Source of the DNA: an uncultured Clostridia bacterium
GTDB taxonomy: Bacteria > Bacillota > Clostridia > Christensenellales > Borkfalkiaceae
Reading direction: 5' to 3'
DNA: 64,000 nucleotides
Assembly (NCBI GenBank): GCA_944368775.1
Contig: CALVXB010000007.1
Span: forward strand, 1-64,000
Each line of letters opens with the position of its first letter. Position 1 is the first letter of the stretch. Below the pieces are notes generated by a model that was given only the letters and a program-made list of their open reading frames with translations, made no database searches and was not told the DNA's origin. This document shows positions 17,260 through 26,284 of this stretch, piece by piece. The position numbers and the translations under genes were made by a program.

Positions 17260-20200
17260 ATGAGCGATTTTGTGCACTTGCACGTTCATACAGAATACAG
17301 CCTGCTCGACGGCGCCTGCAAAGTCAAGGAGCTCGTTTCGTACTGCGTCAAAAACGGGATCAAGGCGATCGCGATCACCGACCACGGCAATATGTACGCG
17401 ACGCTGCAATTTGCCGAGCAGTGCCGCAAAAACAACATTCAGGCGATCATCGGCTGCGAGATGTATATGACGCGCGACCTGCACGTCAAGGACCACACGA
17501 GCGACTTCGAGCACCTCATCTTGCTCGCAAAAAACAAGACGGGATATAAGAACCTCGTCAAGCTGGATTCCATCGCCTTCGTCGACGGGTTCTATTATAA
17601 GCCGCGCATCGACTACAAGACGCTGCGCGAGCACAGCGAGGGACTGGTCTGCCTCTCGGCCTGCCTCGCCGGGCGCATCCCCAAACTGCTGCTACGCGGC
17701 GACTATGCGGGCGCAAAACAGACGGCGCTCGAGCTCAAAGACATCTTCGGCGACGACTTTTATATCGAATTGCAGGACCACGGCCTGCCCGAGCAGCGCC
17801 GCATCCTGCCGCTCCTCTTGCAGCTCTCCAAAGAGCTGGACATCCCGCCCGTTGCCACCAACGACGTGCATTATATCCGCAAGGAAGATTGGGAGATGCA
17901 GGATGTGCTCATGTGCATCCAGACGAAAAAGACGGTCGACGACCCCAAGCGCATGAAGTTCGACACGCAGGAGTTTTATCTGAAATCTCCGCAGGAGATG
18001 GAGGAGCTCTTCTCCTATGTTCCCGAGGCGATCTCCAACACCCTCGTCATCGCGCAGAAGTGTGCAGAAGAGCCCTGCTTCGACCTCAAAGACAACGGCG
18101 ACCCCATCAAGGACAAGTCCCTCATCCCCGGCTATACGCCGGAGGACGGCTCCGACCCGAAGGACTACCTGACCAAACTGACGTGGGAGGGGCTCAAGCG
18201 CCGCTACGGCGAGATCACCGAGGCGGTCAAAAAGCGCGCCGACTACGAGCTGGGCATTATCCTCGGCATGGGCTTCGCCGAGTACTACCTCATCGTCATG
18301 GACTTTATCCAATGGTCCAAAGAACGCGGCATCCCGGTCGGTCCGGGGCGCGGCAGCGGCGCGGCGAGCATCGTCGCGTACGCGATCGGCATCACGGACA
18401 TCGACCCGCTCAAGTATGACCTCTTCTTCGAGCGCTTTTTGAACCCCGATCGCGTGACCATGCCCGATTTCGACGTCGATTTCTGTAACGAACGGCGCCA
18501 GGAGACCATCGAATACGTCCGCAAAAAGTATCACCCGGAAAACGTCGCGCAGATCGTCACCTTCGGTACGCTCGCGTCCAAGGCAGCGATCAAAGACGTC
18601 GGCCGCGTGCTGCGCGTCCCGTATTCGGAGACGGACCGCGTGACCAAGGTCATGGACGGAAAGTCGACCATCGGCGAGCTGCTCGGGCGCGGCATCGACG
18701 CGCTGCGGCAGAAGGCCGCCGCCGAACAGGACGAGGACAAGCGCACCGAGCTGCTCAAAAAAGTAGAGGAGCAGGAAAAAAAGCGCAACCCCGAGTTCAT
18801 CCAACTGTACGAGACGGACGAGCAGCTGCACCGCGTCATCGACATGGCGCTTAAATTGGAGGGGATGCCGCGCAACACCTCGATGCACGCGGCGGGCGTC
18901 GTCATCTGCCGCAAGCCCATCGCCGACGCCGTGCCTCTCTCGCGCAACGGCGAGGACGTCACCACACAGTTCAACATGAAGGAAGTGGAGTCCATCGGCA
19001 TGCTCAAGATGGATTTTCTCGCGCTGACCACCCTCACCGACATCAAAAAGGCTTGCGACTACATCTACGAAGACACCGGCCGCACCATCGATTGGGACGA
19101 GATCGGCTACGAAAATAAGGAGGCGTACGCGCTCATCTCCGAAGGGGATACCGACGCCGTGTTCCAGCTCGAGCAAGGGGGCATGAAGAAGTTCATGAAG
19201 GAGCTCAAGCCCGACTGCCTCGAGGACATCATCGCAGGCGTCGCGCTCTACCGCCCCGGCCCGATGGCGTACATCCCTACGTACATCGCCAACAAGCTCA
19301 ACCCCGCGCAGGTCAAATACGATTGCCCGCAGCTCGAGCATATCCTCAAAGTCACTTACGGCGTCATCGTCTACCAAGAGCAGGTCATGCAGATCTTCCA
19401 GGACTTGGCCGGCTTCTCGCTCGGGCAGGCGGACCTCGTCCGCCGCGCAATGGGCAAAAAGAACAAGGCCGAGCTGATGGCGCAGAAGGACAAGTTCATT
19501 TTCGGCAACATCAAGGAGGGTGGCAACATCGAGGGCGCCGTCAGCCGCGGCATCTCCAAGGAGGTCGCCGCCAAGATCTTCGGCGACATGGAGAGCTTCG
19601 CCAGCTACGCATTCAACAAGGCGCACGCGACCTGCTACGCCGTACTCGCCTACCGCACGGCATACCTCAAGCGCTTTTACCCGAAAGAATTTCTCGCGGC
19701 CATCCTCAACAACCGTATCGACAAGATCGAAGAGGTCTCCAAGTACATCGTCTATCTGAAGGAGAAGAACATCCTCGTTTTGCAGCCGGACGTCAACAAG
19801 AGCAAGACGTACTTTTCGGTGCAGGGGAGCGGCGTCCGATTCGGTCTGAGTGCGCTCAAAGGGGTGGGCATCAACGCGACGCAGTCCATCATCGACGAGC
19901 GCGAGGCGAACGGCGACTTCAAAAATTTTGCCGACTTCGTATTCCGCTGTGCGCCCTTCCTCAACAAGCGTATGCTCGAGGGGCTCATCTGCGCGGGCGC
20001 GTTCGACTGCTTCGGCGTCAACCGCGCGCAGCTGCTCGCCGTCTACGACGGCGTGCTCGACCGCGCGAACAAGATCGCAAAGCAGAAGCAGAGTATGCAG
20101 ATGAGCTTATTCGGCGACATCATCGAGGAGGACGTGACGGACATCTCCTATCCGAACCTCCCCGAGTTGGAAACGAATGAAAAGCTCGCAAAGGAGAAGG

Positions 20201-20853
20201 CCGTGCTCGGCGTGTATGTCAGCGGGCATCCCTTTGAAAAGTTTGCGGGCGCGTTCGGCGACTGCTCTTTCTCCTGCCTCAAAATGCAGAACTTCGAGGA
20301 GGACGAGGAGGGGCATAAGAGCTATCCCGAACTGACCGACGGCGCGACCGTCACCATGGGCGGCATCATAGGCTCCTTTAAGCGCATCAACACGCGTTCG
20401 GGCGCGCCGATGGCGTTTATTTCGGTCGAAGATCTGTACGGCAGCATCGAGTGCGTCGCCTTTCCGAGCGTCTACGAAAAGATCCGCGGCATCGTTCAGC
20501 CGGACAAGATCGTGCGCCTTTCGGGTAAGATGCAGCTGGACGAGGAAAAGGCGCCCGTCATCATCCTCGACCGTATGCAGGAATTTACGGGCGCGAGCGA
20601 ACCTGCGGCCGCTGCGGCGGCTGCGCCCGCAAAGAAGCCGCGCGAGCACGCTCTCTGGCTGAACGCCTCGTCGCTTACAGAAGAGGAATTTGACGATCTG
20701 ACTTCGCTGTTCTCCAATTACATGAACGGAGATATGGTGGTGAAGATCAAGCGCGGCGGCAAGCTGTACCGCATGAACAACATCAACGATTGCCGCGGCC
20801 TGCGCGACGAGCTCGATTTATACCTGCGCGATGACGAGATCGTGCGCGTATAA
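17260..20853 (+). CDS. dnaE: DNA polymerase III alpha subunit, DnaE type
   Basis: This is a replicative DNA polymerase of the C family. The 1197-residue product has an N-terminal PHP domain (FVHLHVHTEYSLLDG, about 4-18), the polymerase core with GPGRGSGAASIVAYAIGI (about 359-376) and PDFDVDF (about 404-410) containing catalytic aspartates, the MHAAGVVI segment, tandem helix-hairpin-helix elements and a C-terminal OB fold (about 1015-1100). There is no inserted exonuclease domain, so it is DnaE rather than PolC. An Ala-rich linker lies near residue 1115. The gene starts 25 bases after the HPr-like gene with AGAAGAGG as ribosome-binding site. Confidence 0.97.
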   Translation: MSDFVHLHVHTEYSLLDGACKVKELVSYCVKNGIKAIAITDHGNMYATLQFAEQCRKNNIQAIIGCEMYMTRDLHVKDHTSDFEHLILLAKNKTGYKNLVKLDSIAFVDGFYYKPRIDYKTLREHSEGLVCLSACLAGRIPKLLLRGDYAGAKQTALELKDIFGDDFYIELQDHGLPEQRRILPLLLQLSKELDIPPVATNDVHYIRKEDWEMQDVLMCIQTKKTVDDPKRMKFDTQEFYLKSPQEMEELFSYVPEAISNTLVIAQKCAEEPCFDLKDNGDPIKDKSLIPGYTPEDGSDPKDYLTKLTWEGLKRRYGEITEAVKKRADYELGIILGMGFAEYYLIVMDFIQWSKERGIPVGPGRGSGAASIVAYAIGITDIDPLKYDLFFERFLNPDRVTMPDFDVDFCNERRQETIEYVRKKYHPENVAQIVTFGTLASKAAIKDVGRVLRVPYSETDRVTKVMDGKSTIGELLGRGIDALRQKAAAEQDEDKRTELLKKVEEQEKKRNPEFIQLYETDEQLHRVIDMALKLEGMPRNTSMHAAGVVICRKPIADAVPLSRNGEDVTTQFNMKEVESIGMLKMDFLALTTLTDIKKACDYIYEDTGRTIDWDEIGYENKEAYALISEGDTDAVFQLEQGGMKKFMKELKPDCLEDIIAGVALYRPGPMAYIPTYIANKLNPAQVKYDCPQLEHILKVTYGVIVYQEQVMQIFQDLAGFSLGQADLVRRAMGKKNKAELMAQKDKFIFGNIKEGGNIEGAVSRGISKEVAAKIFGDMESFASYAFNKAHATCYAVLAYRTAYLKRFYPKEFLAAILNNRIDKIEEVSKYIVYLKEKNILVLQPDVNKSKTYFSVQGSGVRFGLSALKGVGINATQSIIDEREANGDFKNFADFVFRCAPFLNKRMLEGLICAGAFDCFGVNRAQLLAVYDGVLDRANKIAKQKQSMQMSLFGDIIEEDVTDISYPNLPELETNEKLAKEKAVLGVYVSGHPFEKFAGAFGDCSFSCLKMQNFEEDEEGHKSYPELTDGATVTMGGIIGSFKRINTRSGAPMAFISVEDLYGSIECVAFPSVYEKIRGIVQPDKIVRLSGKMQLDEEKAPVIILDRMQEFTGASEPAAAAAAAPAKKPREHALWLNASSLTEEEFDDLTSLFSNYMNGDMVVKIKRGGKLYRMNNINDCRGLRDELDLYLRDDEIVRV

Positions 20854-20934
20854 AACAAAATTACGTCGACATTGACAAAAAATGTTCAAAATAATAAAGA
20901 ATCTTGTAAATAGCAATCTTGTCTTGCAAAATGC

Positions 20935-20963
20935 TTTTCATTTGCAGATAAATTTGTTATAAT
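20935..20963 (+). promoter_or_regulatory. Putative promoter of pfkA
   Basis: TATAAT at 20958-20963 with TTTTCA 17 bases upstream at 20935-20940. A TTGTAAA half-site like that before pfkB and glgB lies at 20904-20910. Confidence 0.55.
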
Positions 20964-21014
20964 ATGCGAGAAATAAAATAACTTGATTCTATCTAAAAGG
21001 AACGGAGGATTATT

Positions 21015-21977
21015 ATGAAGCGAATTGGTGTTTTGACGAGCGGCGGCGATGCTCCCGGCATGAATGCCTGCATCCGTGCGGTCGTCCGGACGGCTAAGTA
21101 CTTCGGTATGGAAATTTTCGGCATCAAGCAGGGCTATGCCGGCCTGATCAACGATGACATGGTTCCGATGGAAATGCGCAGCGTCTCGGATATCGTCCAG
21201 CGCGGCGGCACCATCCTTCGCACGGCCCGCTGCGTCGAGATGTACACCGTCGAGGGGCAGAAGCAGGCGGTCAAGACGCTCAACGACCGCGGCATCGAAG
21301 GCTTGGTCGTCATCGGCGGCGACGGTTCTTTCCGCGGCGCAAAGTGCCTGAGCGAGCAGTTCGGCATCCCGACCATCGGCATCCCCGGCACCATCGACAA
21401 CGACCTCGAATACACCGACTACACGCTCGGCTTTGATACGGCAGTCAACACCTGCCTCGACATCATCAATAAGCTGCGCGACACGATGACCTCGCACGAG
21501 CGCATCAGCGTCGTCGAGGTGATGGGACGCCGCTGCGGTGACATCGCCCTGTATTCGGGCATCGCGAGCGGCGCGGAGATCATCATCGTTCCTGAGATCG
21601 CCTTCGATATGGACGACATCGTGCTTCGCATCAACCGCAGCCGCGCCAACGGCAAACATTCCAACATCATCGTCCTCGCCGAAGGCGTCTCGACGGCGGA
21701 GGAGTTCTCCAAGAAGCTGCAGGCCATGACGACTTATTCTGTGCGCGGCACGACCATCGGCCACGTTCAGCGCGGCGGCTCGCCTTCGATGGCGGACAGA
21801 ATGCTCGCTGCGCAGTTCGGCAACTATGCCGTGCGCCTGCTCAAAGACGGCACCGGCAACCGCGTCGTCGGCATCCATAAAAATCAGATCATCGACATGG
21901 ACATCATCGAAGCTGTCAGCATGAAAAAGAAGTTCAACTACGAGCTCTACGAAACGCTGCAGATGATCTCGATGTAA
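21015..21977 (+). CDS. pfkA: 6-phosphofructokinase
   Basis: PfkA phosphorylates fructose 6-phosphate, the committed step of glycolysis. The 320-residue product has the length of bacterial ATP-dependent enzymes. It shows GGDAPGMNACIRAVVR (about 11-26), GGDGSFRGA (about 102-110), the catalytic GTIDNDL (about 124-130), MGRRCGDIA (about 169-177) and RGGSPSMADR near 252. GGDGS rather than GGDDT favours ATP over pyrophosphate as donor. GGAACGGAGG precedes the ATG. It stands alone, with its own promoter and terminator, after dnaE as in many Clostridia. pyk does not follow. Confidence 0.97.
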   Translation: MKRIGVLTSGGDAPGMNACIRAVVRTAKYFGMEIFGIKQGYAGLINDDMVPMEMRSVSDIVQRGGTILRTARCVEMYTVEGQKQAVKTLNDRGIEGLVVIGGDGSFRGAKCLSEQFGIPTIGIPGTIDNDLEYTDYTLGFDTAVNTCLDIINKLRDTMTSHERISVVEVMGRRCGDIALYSGIASGAEIIIVPEIAFDMDDIVLRINRSRANGKHSNIIVLAEGVSTAEEFSKKLQAMTTYSVRGTTIGHVQRGGSPSMADRMLAAQFGNYAVRLLKDGTGNRVVGIHKNQIIDMDIIEAVSMKKKFNYELYETLQMISM

Positions 21978-21993
21978 CAAAAAAAAGGATCTC

Positions 21994-22022
21994 AAAACCG
22001 CCCCGACAGGGGCGGTTTTTTC
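21994..22022 (+). terminator. Intrinsic terminator after pfkA
   Basis: AAAACCGCCCC (21994-22004), loop GACA, GGGGCGGTTTT, then further T. An 11-bp stem with a T-run 17 bases after the pfkA stop. Confidence 0.95.
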
Positions 22023-22070
22023 GGTTTTTGGGCAAAATGCTGCAGAGTAACTTCCTTTCGGCACAATTTC

Positions 22071-22086
22071 TTGTAAAAATTTACAA
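22071..22086. promoter_or_regulatory. Inverted repeat, possible operator of the PfkB-type gene
   Basis: TTGTAAA-AA-TTTACAA is a perfect 7-bp inverted repeat ending 18 bases before the -35 box of the downstream promoter. A further half-site, TTGTAAG, follows at 22092. It has the size of a repressor or activator site, but I do not recognise the regulator. Confidence 0.4.
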
Positions 22087-22104
22087 AAAAGTTGTAAGAT
22101 AGCC

Positions 22105-22133
22105 TTGAAATTATTCTTTCTCTGTAATATAAT
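22105..22133 (+). promoter_or_regulatory. Promoter of the PfkB-type gene
   Basis: TTGAAA (22105-22110), 17 bases, TATAAT (22128-22133). The resulting leader is about 90 nt and contains GC-rich inverted segments (GCCCG near 22157 and CGGGC near 22193) of unknown role. Confidence 0.75.
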
Positions 22134-22229
22134 GGTTAGGAAGAGAATATACGCAGCCCGTGGCGGCAGACTGCCCGGCCGTGTCTTGCGGCGGGCGCAG
22201 CGTAGAATAGAAGGAAGGGAACCAAAGTT

Positions 22230-23153
22230 ATGATCCTGACTGTTTGCTTGAACCCCTGTACCGACGTCACGATCGAGGTCGATTCGCTCAATGTCGGCAA
22301 GATCAATCACGTCAAGAACAAGACGCTCAGCTTTACGGGCGCGGCGCTCAACGTCGCGATCGGCGTGGCGCGCCTGCGCGGCCACAGCTATGCGACCGGC
22401 TTCATGTACAATGAAAACGGATCGCTGTTCGAGCAGGCCCTCGACCGCGAGGGCGTGCCGAGCGTCTTTGTCTGGAACAAGGGGCGCGTCCGCGAAAACT
22501 ACAAGTTCATCGACAATAAATCGATGCTGACAGAAGTCAACGACGTGGGCGAGTGTATCAGCCAGCACAAGCAGGACGAGCTCATCGATATCGTCGGCAA
22601 CCTCTCCAAGACGAGCAGCGTCATGGTCGTTTCGGGCAGCCTGCCGCAGGGCGTAGACAGCAACTATTATGCGCGCCTCTTTTCGGTCGCCGCGCCCGAT
22701 ACGCTGAAGATCGCCGATACCGAAGGGGCCAAGCTGCTCGCCGCACTCACAACCGAGCTCGACCTCGTCAAGCCCAACAAAGACGAGCTGCAAAACACCT
22801 TGCAGCAGGAGTTTAAGTCGCGCGACGAGCTGCTCAAGGGCTGCTATGCGCTGCTCGACAAGGGTGCCAAGCGGGTGCTGCTCTCCCTCGGCAAAAAGGG
22901 CGCGATCATCACCGACGGCAGCAAAAATTATTACTGCAAGAGCATCAACGTGGCGATCAACTCCACGGTCGGCGCGGGCGACGGCATGGTCGCGGCGGCG
23001 GCGATGATGCTCGAACAGGGCGCGCCGCTCAACGAGATCCTGCGCGCAGGCGTCGCGGCGGGCACCGCCACGGTGACTACTTTCGGGCAGATCTCGTTCA
23101 CCAAAGAAAAATACGACGAAATATTCGCCAATATCAAAGTGGAGGAATTTTGA
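22230..23153 (+). CDS. PfkB-family sugar-phosphate kinase, likely 1-phosphofructokinase
   Basis: The 307-residue product belongs to the ribokinase/PfkB fold, LacC/FruK branch. It has the FruK-type opening MILTVCLNPCTDVTIEV, the N-terminal signature SFTGAALNVAIGVARL (about 32-47), KPNKDEL near 188 and the catalytic GAGDGMVAAAAMM (about 248-260) whose Asp is the base. 1-phosphofructokinase would convert fructose 1-phosphate to the 1,6-bisphosphate. However, no fructose PTS or DeoR-family regulator gene is next to it, so tagatose-6-phosphate kinase or a 6-phosphofructokinase activity remains possible. The HD gene follows 3 bases after the stop, so the two are probably co-transcribed. Confidence 0.85.
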   Translation: MILTVCLNPCTDVTIEVDSLNVGKINHVKNKTLSFTGAALNVAIGVARLRGHSYATGFMYNENGSLFEQALDREGVPSVFVWNKGRVRENYKFIDNKSMLTEVNDVGECISQHKQDELIDIVGNLSKTSSVMVVSGSLPQGVDSNYYARLFSVAAPDTLKIADTEGAKLLAALTTELDLVKPNKDELQNTLQQEFKSRDELLKGCYALLDKGAKRVLLSLGKKGAIITDGSKNYYCKSINVAINSTVGAGDGMVAAAAMMLEQGAPLNEILRAGVAAGTATVTTFGQISFTKEKYDEIFANIKVEEF

Positions 23154-23156
23154 TCT

Positions 23157-23828
23157 TTGATCACGGTCGCAGACGTCAAAAATGATGCGGAAGTCAAGGC
23201 GATCATGTACATGGCGGAGAGCCAGATCGAGGCGCTCGGCTTTACCGAACACTCTGTGCGCCACTCGTCCATCGTCAGCCGTTGGGCAGGGGAGATCTTG
23301 CAGAAGGTCGGCGGCGACGCGCACCGCGTCGAGCTCGTCAAGATCGCGGGCTACCTGCACGACATCGGCAACAGCGTCAACCGCGCGGGGCACGCGCAGA
23401 GCGGCGCGCTGCTCGCCTACAAGATTTTGACGCGCATGGGTATGAATTATCGCGACGCGGCAGAGATCATGACGGCGATCGGCAACCATGACGAGGTAGA
23501 AGGGCTGCCCGTCAGCGACATCACTTCCGCGCTTATCATTGCGGATAAGGCGGACGTGCATAAGAGCCGCGTGCGGCACAACACGACGCGCATGAGCATG
23601 GCAGAACAGAACATCCACGACCGCGTCAACCTCGCCGCCGAGCGCTCGCGCGTTGACGTACATCCGGACACGGGCGAGATCGTGCTCGATATCCAAATCG
23701 ACACCGAAAAGTGCCCCGTCATGGACTATTTTGAGATCTACTTCAACAGAATGCGCCTCTGCAGCCGCGCCGCCGCCTTCCTTGGAAAAAAGTTTTCGCT
23801 CGTGATCAACGGCGTTCGCCTTTCATAA
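23157..23828 (+). CDS. HD-domain phosphohydrolase
   Basis: The 223-residue product has a metal-dependent HD domain. Visible ligands are HSVRHSS (about 26-32), GYLHDIGNSVNRAGHA (about 63-78) with the HD pair, and GNHDEVEG near 115 with a further His. Members hydrolyse nucleotides or cyclic nucleotides. The substrate cannot be inferred. A C-terminal part of about 70 residues has no motif I recognise. The start is TTG at 23157, with GGAGGA about 9 bases upstream inside the end of the kinase gene, suggesting coupled translation. Confidence 0.8.
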   Translation: MITVADVKNDAEVKAIMYMAESQIEALGFTEHSVRHSSIVSRWAGEILQKVGGDAHRVELVKIAGYLHDIGNSVNRAGHAQSGALLAYKILTRMGMNYRDAAEIMTAIGNHDEVEGLPVSDITSALIIADKADVHKSRVRHNTTRMSMAEQNIHDRVNLAAERSRVDVHPDTGEIVLDIQIDTEKCPVMDYFEIYFNRMRLCSRAAAFLGKKFSLVINGVRLS

Positions 23829-23838
23829 ATGCAAAACG

Positions 23839-23867
23839 GATCGGCCGATGCGTCGGCCGATCTTTTC
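23839..23867. terminator. Terminator between convergent genes
   Basis: GATCGGCCGA, loop TGCG, TCGGCCGATC, then TTTTCATTT. The 10-bp stem lies between the HD gene and the convergent NlpC/P60 gene and probably serves the plus strand best. Confidence 0.85.
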
Positions 23868-23920
23868 ATTTGCCCGTCGGATAAATTTTGGCGCGCCGCG
23901 CGCCGTGGAGAGCGATCGCA

Positions 23921-24814
23921 TCAAAACAAGCGGCGCGTCTCGATGTAGTAGCGCCACCGCTGCGCGCTGATCTGCTCGATCACGGCATAGTCGGACGCGG
24001 TGTGCAGGATGTAGTTGTCGCCCAGATACAGCGCGACGTGCCCGATGCGCTCGACGCCCGTCTTGTTGTAGCGCTGCGCGTTTGTGAAGAAGATCAAATC
24101 GCCGCGCTCGATCTTGCTGCGCGGGACGTAGCTGCCCTGCTTGACCTGCGTGCGCGTCGTCATATGCAGATTGATGGCTGCGCCGCGATGGAAGATATAC
24201 TGCACGAGCGAGGAACAGTCGAATTTGGTCGCGTCAAAGCCGATCAGCTTTCTGCCGCTGCCGTCGTGGTAGCGTGTCGCGCCGTACACATAGGGGAACC
24301 CGAGCAGGCGCAGGCCCTCCTCGATGACGTCCTCAACCGCCTGCGAATAGTGCTTTTCCAATTCGCGCAGCTCGGTATAATCCGCCGCCGCGCTGATGTA
24401 AGCGGTGCGGTTTTTGTACCGCGTGATATACCAATCGCCGCTTCGGCCGACCAGCGTCACCATATCGCCGGCGTTGATATGCCCGAGCGAGGTATGCTCC
24501 GTGCCCGGTCCGCTGCGCACCTGCAAGCTGTCCACTTTTGCGAGGACGTAGGGCGCTGTTTCGATGACGGGCTCCGGCTCGGGTTCCGGTTCATCGGCAG
24601 GGGCGTCGGCGGGTGGAGCCTCGTCCTCGGGCAATTCTTCCTCCGTCTCGTTCGCGTCGTTCTCCGGTTCTTCCGGCGGCGGCTGTTCCGGGCCTTCGCT
24701 GTCTGCAACGATGTCGCTTCCTCCGGATATGCGCGGCAGGAGAAAGGCGACCCCGACGCAGAGCAGGAGGCCGGCGAGAAAGAGCGCAAAAATTCGATAC
24801 ATCGTGTTCTTCAT
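23921..24814 (-). CDS. Secreted NlpC/P60 cell-wall peptidase with SH3 domain
   Basis: A predicted extracellular peptidoglycan endopeptidase. The 297-residue product has a short N-terminal membrane segment (about 5-25), a Pro/Glu/Asp-rich linker (about 33-92) that could span the wall, a bacterial SH3 domain (KVDSLQVRSGPGTEH, about 95-109), and a C-terminal NlpC/P60 domain. Catalytic residues are Cys in FDCSSLVQYIF and His in GHVALYLG, with HTAS as a possible third position. The ATG at 24814 has GGAGGTGA upstream. A TATAAT on the minus strand at 24852-24847 may be its -10. Confidence 0.9.
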   Translation of the reverse strand: MKNTMYRIFALFLAGLLLCVGVAFLLPRISGGSDIVADSEGPEQPPPEEPENDANETEEELPEDEAPPADAPADEPEPEPEPVIETAPYVLAKVDSLQVRSGPGTEHTSLGHINAGDMVTLVGRSGDWYITRYKNRTAYISAAADYTELRELEKHYSQAVEDVIEEGLRLLGFPYVYGATRYHDGSGRKLIGFDATKFDCSSLVQYIFHRGAAINLHMTTRTQVKQGSYVPRSKIERGDLIFFTNAQRYNKTGVERIGHVALYLGDNYILHTASDYAVIEQISAQRWRYYIETRRLF

Positions 24815-24897
24815 TTCGTTCACCTCCGCGCAGTATGATAACAAAAATTATACCAAAAATCAACGCAAAAATTCTGTCACAGAAGTGAAATTCTGCC

Positions 24898-24929
24898 TTT
24901 TGCATAGTACTATGTCAGGCATAAATCGC
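24898..24929 (+). repeat. CATAGTACTATG element, copy 3
   Basis: Plus-strand copy: TTTTGCATAGTACTATG then TCAGGCATAAATCGC. It ends 19 bases before the ATG of the alpha/beta hydrolase. Confidence 0.9.
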
Positions 24930-24948
24930 ATATAAAGGGAATTATTCT

Positions 24949-25983
24949 ATGATTTGGCTCATTATCATCGTCTGCATCGCAGTAATTGCCGTGGCGATCG
25001 CGGCGGCTACGTTTGCCGCCGCAAGGCGGTGCGACCGCAATTTTTTCGGCAAGCGCCTGAGCGGAAATCCGCTTGTGCGCTATTTTGAGGCGAAAGATTT
25101 TGAAGGTTTGACGGCCGAACCCGTCCGCTTCAAATCTTACAAGGGCGTCGAGTTGCGCGGCTTTTGGTATAAGAAGGAGGGCGTCGAGCCGAGGGCGGTC
25201 GTTGTCTTTGCGCACGGCTATGGGGCGGGGCACCTCGCCTATACGACGGAGATCGACTTTTTGGCGGGGTGCGGCTATGCCGTTTTTGCCTTTGACATGA
25301 CGGGCTGCGGCGAGAGCGGCGGCGCCTGCCTCGAAGGGTTCGACCAAGGCCCGCTCGATCTGTCCGCCGCCCTCGATTTTGTCGCCTCGTCCGCGTTCGG
25401 GCATCTGCCCGTGCTGCTCGTCGGCCATTCGTGGGGTGCTTTTTCGGTGTTGAACGTTCTGCCGTCTCATCCCGAGGTTGTGGGCGCCGTCGCGATGTGC
25501 GGCTTTGTATCCGGCGCTTCGGGCGTCGCCGAGTCTGCTTTCCGCAAGCGCCTCGCCCTCGCGCCCTTTCTCGCCTTTTGGCTGCGCATCTTTAACCGCG
25601 CGCGCCTCGGCAAGGATGCCAACTTCAACAGCATCCGCTCGCTGCAAAACTCCCGCGTGCCGCTGCTATTGCTGTACGGCGGCGCCGACGCGACCATCCG
25701 CTACGCGACGAACGGCGCACGCATCCGCAAGGCCGCGTGTGGGCGGGCGAATACCGAATTTCTCTTTTATCCGGATAAGGGGCACAACGTCTATCTGTCC
25801 GCCGCCGCAGAGGCCGCGTTGCACGAAAAGCTCGGCCGCATCCCGCCGCAGATCGCGGGCGACGCGGCGGCGCTCAAAGCGTATTACACCTCGCTCGACT
25901 ATCGCGCGTTGACGGAGGAGGATCCCGCCGTCATGCGTTCTGTTTCCGAATTTTTAGAGCATTGCCTGCGCCGCGGCAAATAA
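24949..25983 (+). CDS. Membrane-anchored alpha/beta hydrolase
   Basis: The 344-residue product starts with a membrane helix (about 2-22) and continues as an alpha/beta hydrolase fold. FAHGYGAGHLAY (about 87-98) supplies the oxyanion region, GHSWGAFS (about 162-169) the nucleophilic Ser, LLLYGGADATIRY (about 238-250) the acid, and DKGHNVYLS near 278 the His. It resembles the S9/lysophospholipase-like serine hydrolases common in Firmicutes. Substrate unknown. AAAGGGA about 10 bases upstream is a weak ribosome-binding site. A dispersed-element copy lies directly upstream and may hold or replace its promoter. Confidence 0.8.
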   Translation: MIWLIIIVCIAVIAVAIAAATFAAARRCDRNFFGKRLSGNPLVRYFEAKDFEGLTAEPVRFKSYKGVELRGFWYKKEGVEPRAVVVFAHGYGAGHLAYTTEIDFLAGCGYAVFAFDMTGCGESGGACLEGFDQGPLDLSAALDFVASSAFGHLPVLLVGHSWGAFSVLNVLPSHPEVVGAVAMCGFVSGASGVAESAFRKRLALAPFLAFWLRIFNRARLGKDANFNSIRSLQNSRVPLLLLYGGADATIRYATNGARIRKAACGRANTEFLFYPDKGHNVYLSAAAEAALHEKLGRIPPQIAGDAAALKAYYTSLDYRALTEEDPAVMRSVSEFLEHCLRRGK

Positions 25984-26284
25984 AAAAGAGTGATGCAGCC
26001 GGCGGCGAGCGGCAAGCGCTTCAGATCCATACGATTTCTCGATCGATAAAGCCGCGCGCTCGAGGCGGGCGGCAATAGCGGCATCTCGTTTTAGTGAGAG
26101 CCTCCGGCAGAAGTACGTTCCGTCGGGGCTCGTTTTTAATTTTGGATGATCGGTTTACTTCGCAAAAAGGGCGATTGCTTCACGAATACCGGAATGAGCT
26201 TTATCAAATCCGGTCGGCACGCACGCCGCCGTGCCGGCATAAGATAGTGAAAGAGAGAGGGTATTTTGCGGAGGAAAAACAAAG
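25984..26284. other. Noncoding stretch before the ZIP gene
   Basis: About 300 bases without a convincing gene on either strand. A possible imperfect stem, GAGCC near 26096 and GGCTC near 26127, is followed by GTTTTTAATTTT and may be a weak terminator of the hydrolase gene. I see no recognisable riboswitch. Confidence 0.4.

Noticed and set aside
17692..19626. Long open frame of 644 codons antisense to dnaE
   Set aside because: It mirrors the third-position bias of dnaE in a GC-rich genome and has no recognisable motif.
20886..23696. Open frame of 936 codons antisense to pfkA, the PfkB-type gene and the HD gene
   Set aside because: It runs across three well-supported genes, two promoters and a terminator, and its sequence is low-complexity D/R/A/V typical of a shadow frame.
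25984..26284. A metal riboswitch upstream of the ZIP gene
   Set aside because: I could not find the conserved core of the manganese or NiCo riboswitches; only a weak terminator-like stem is visible.
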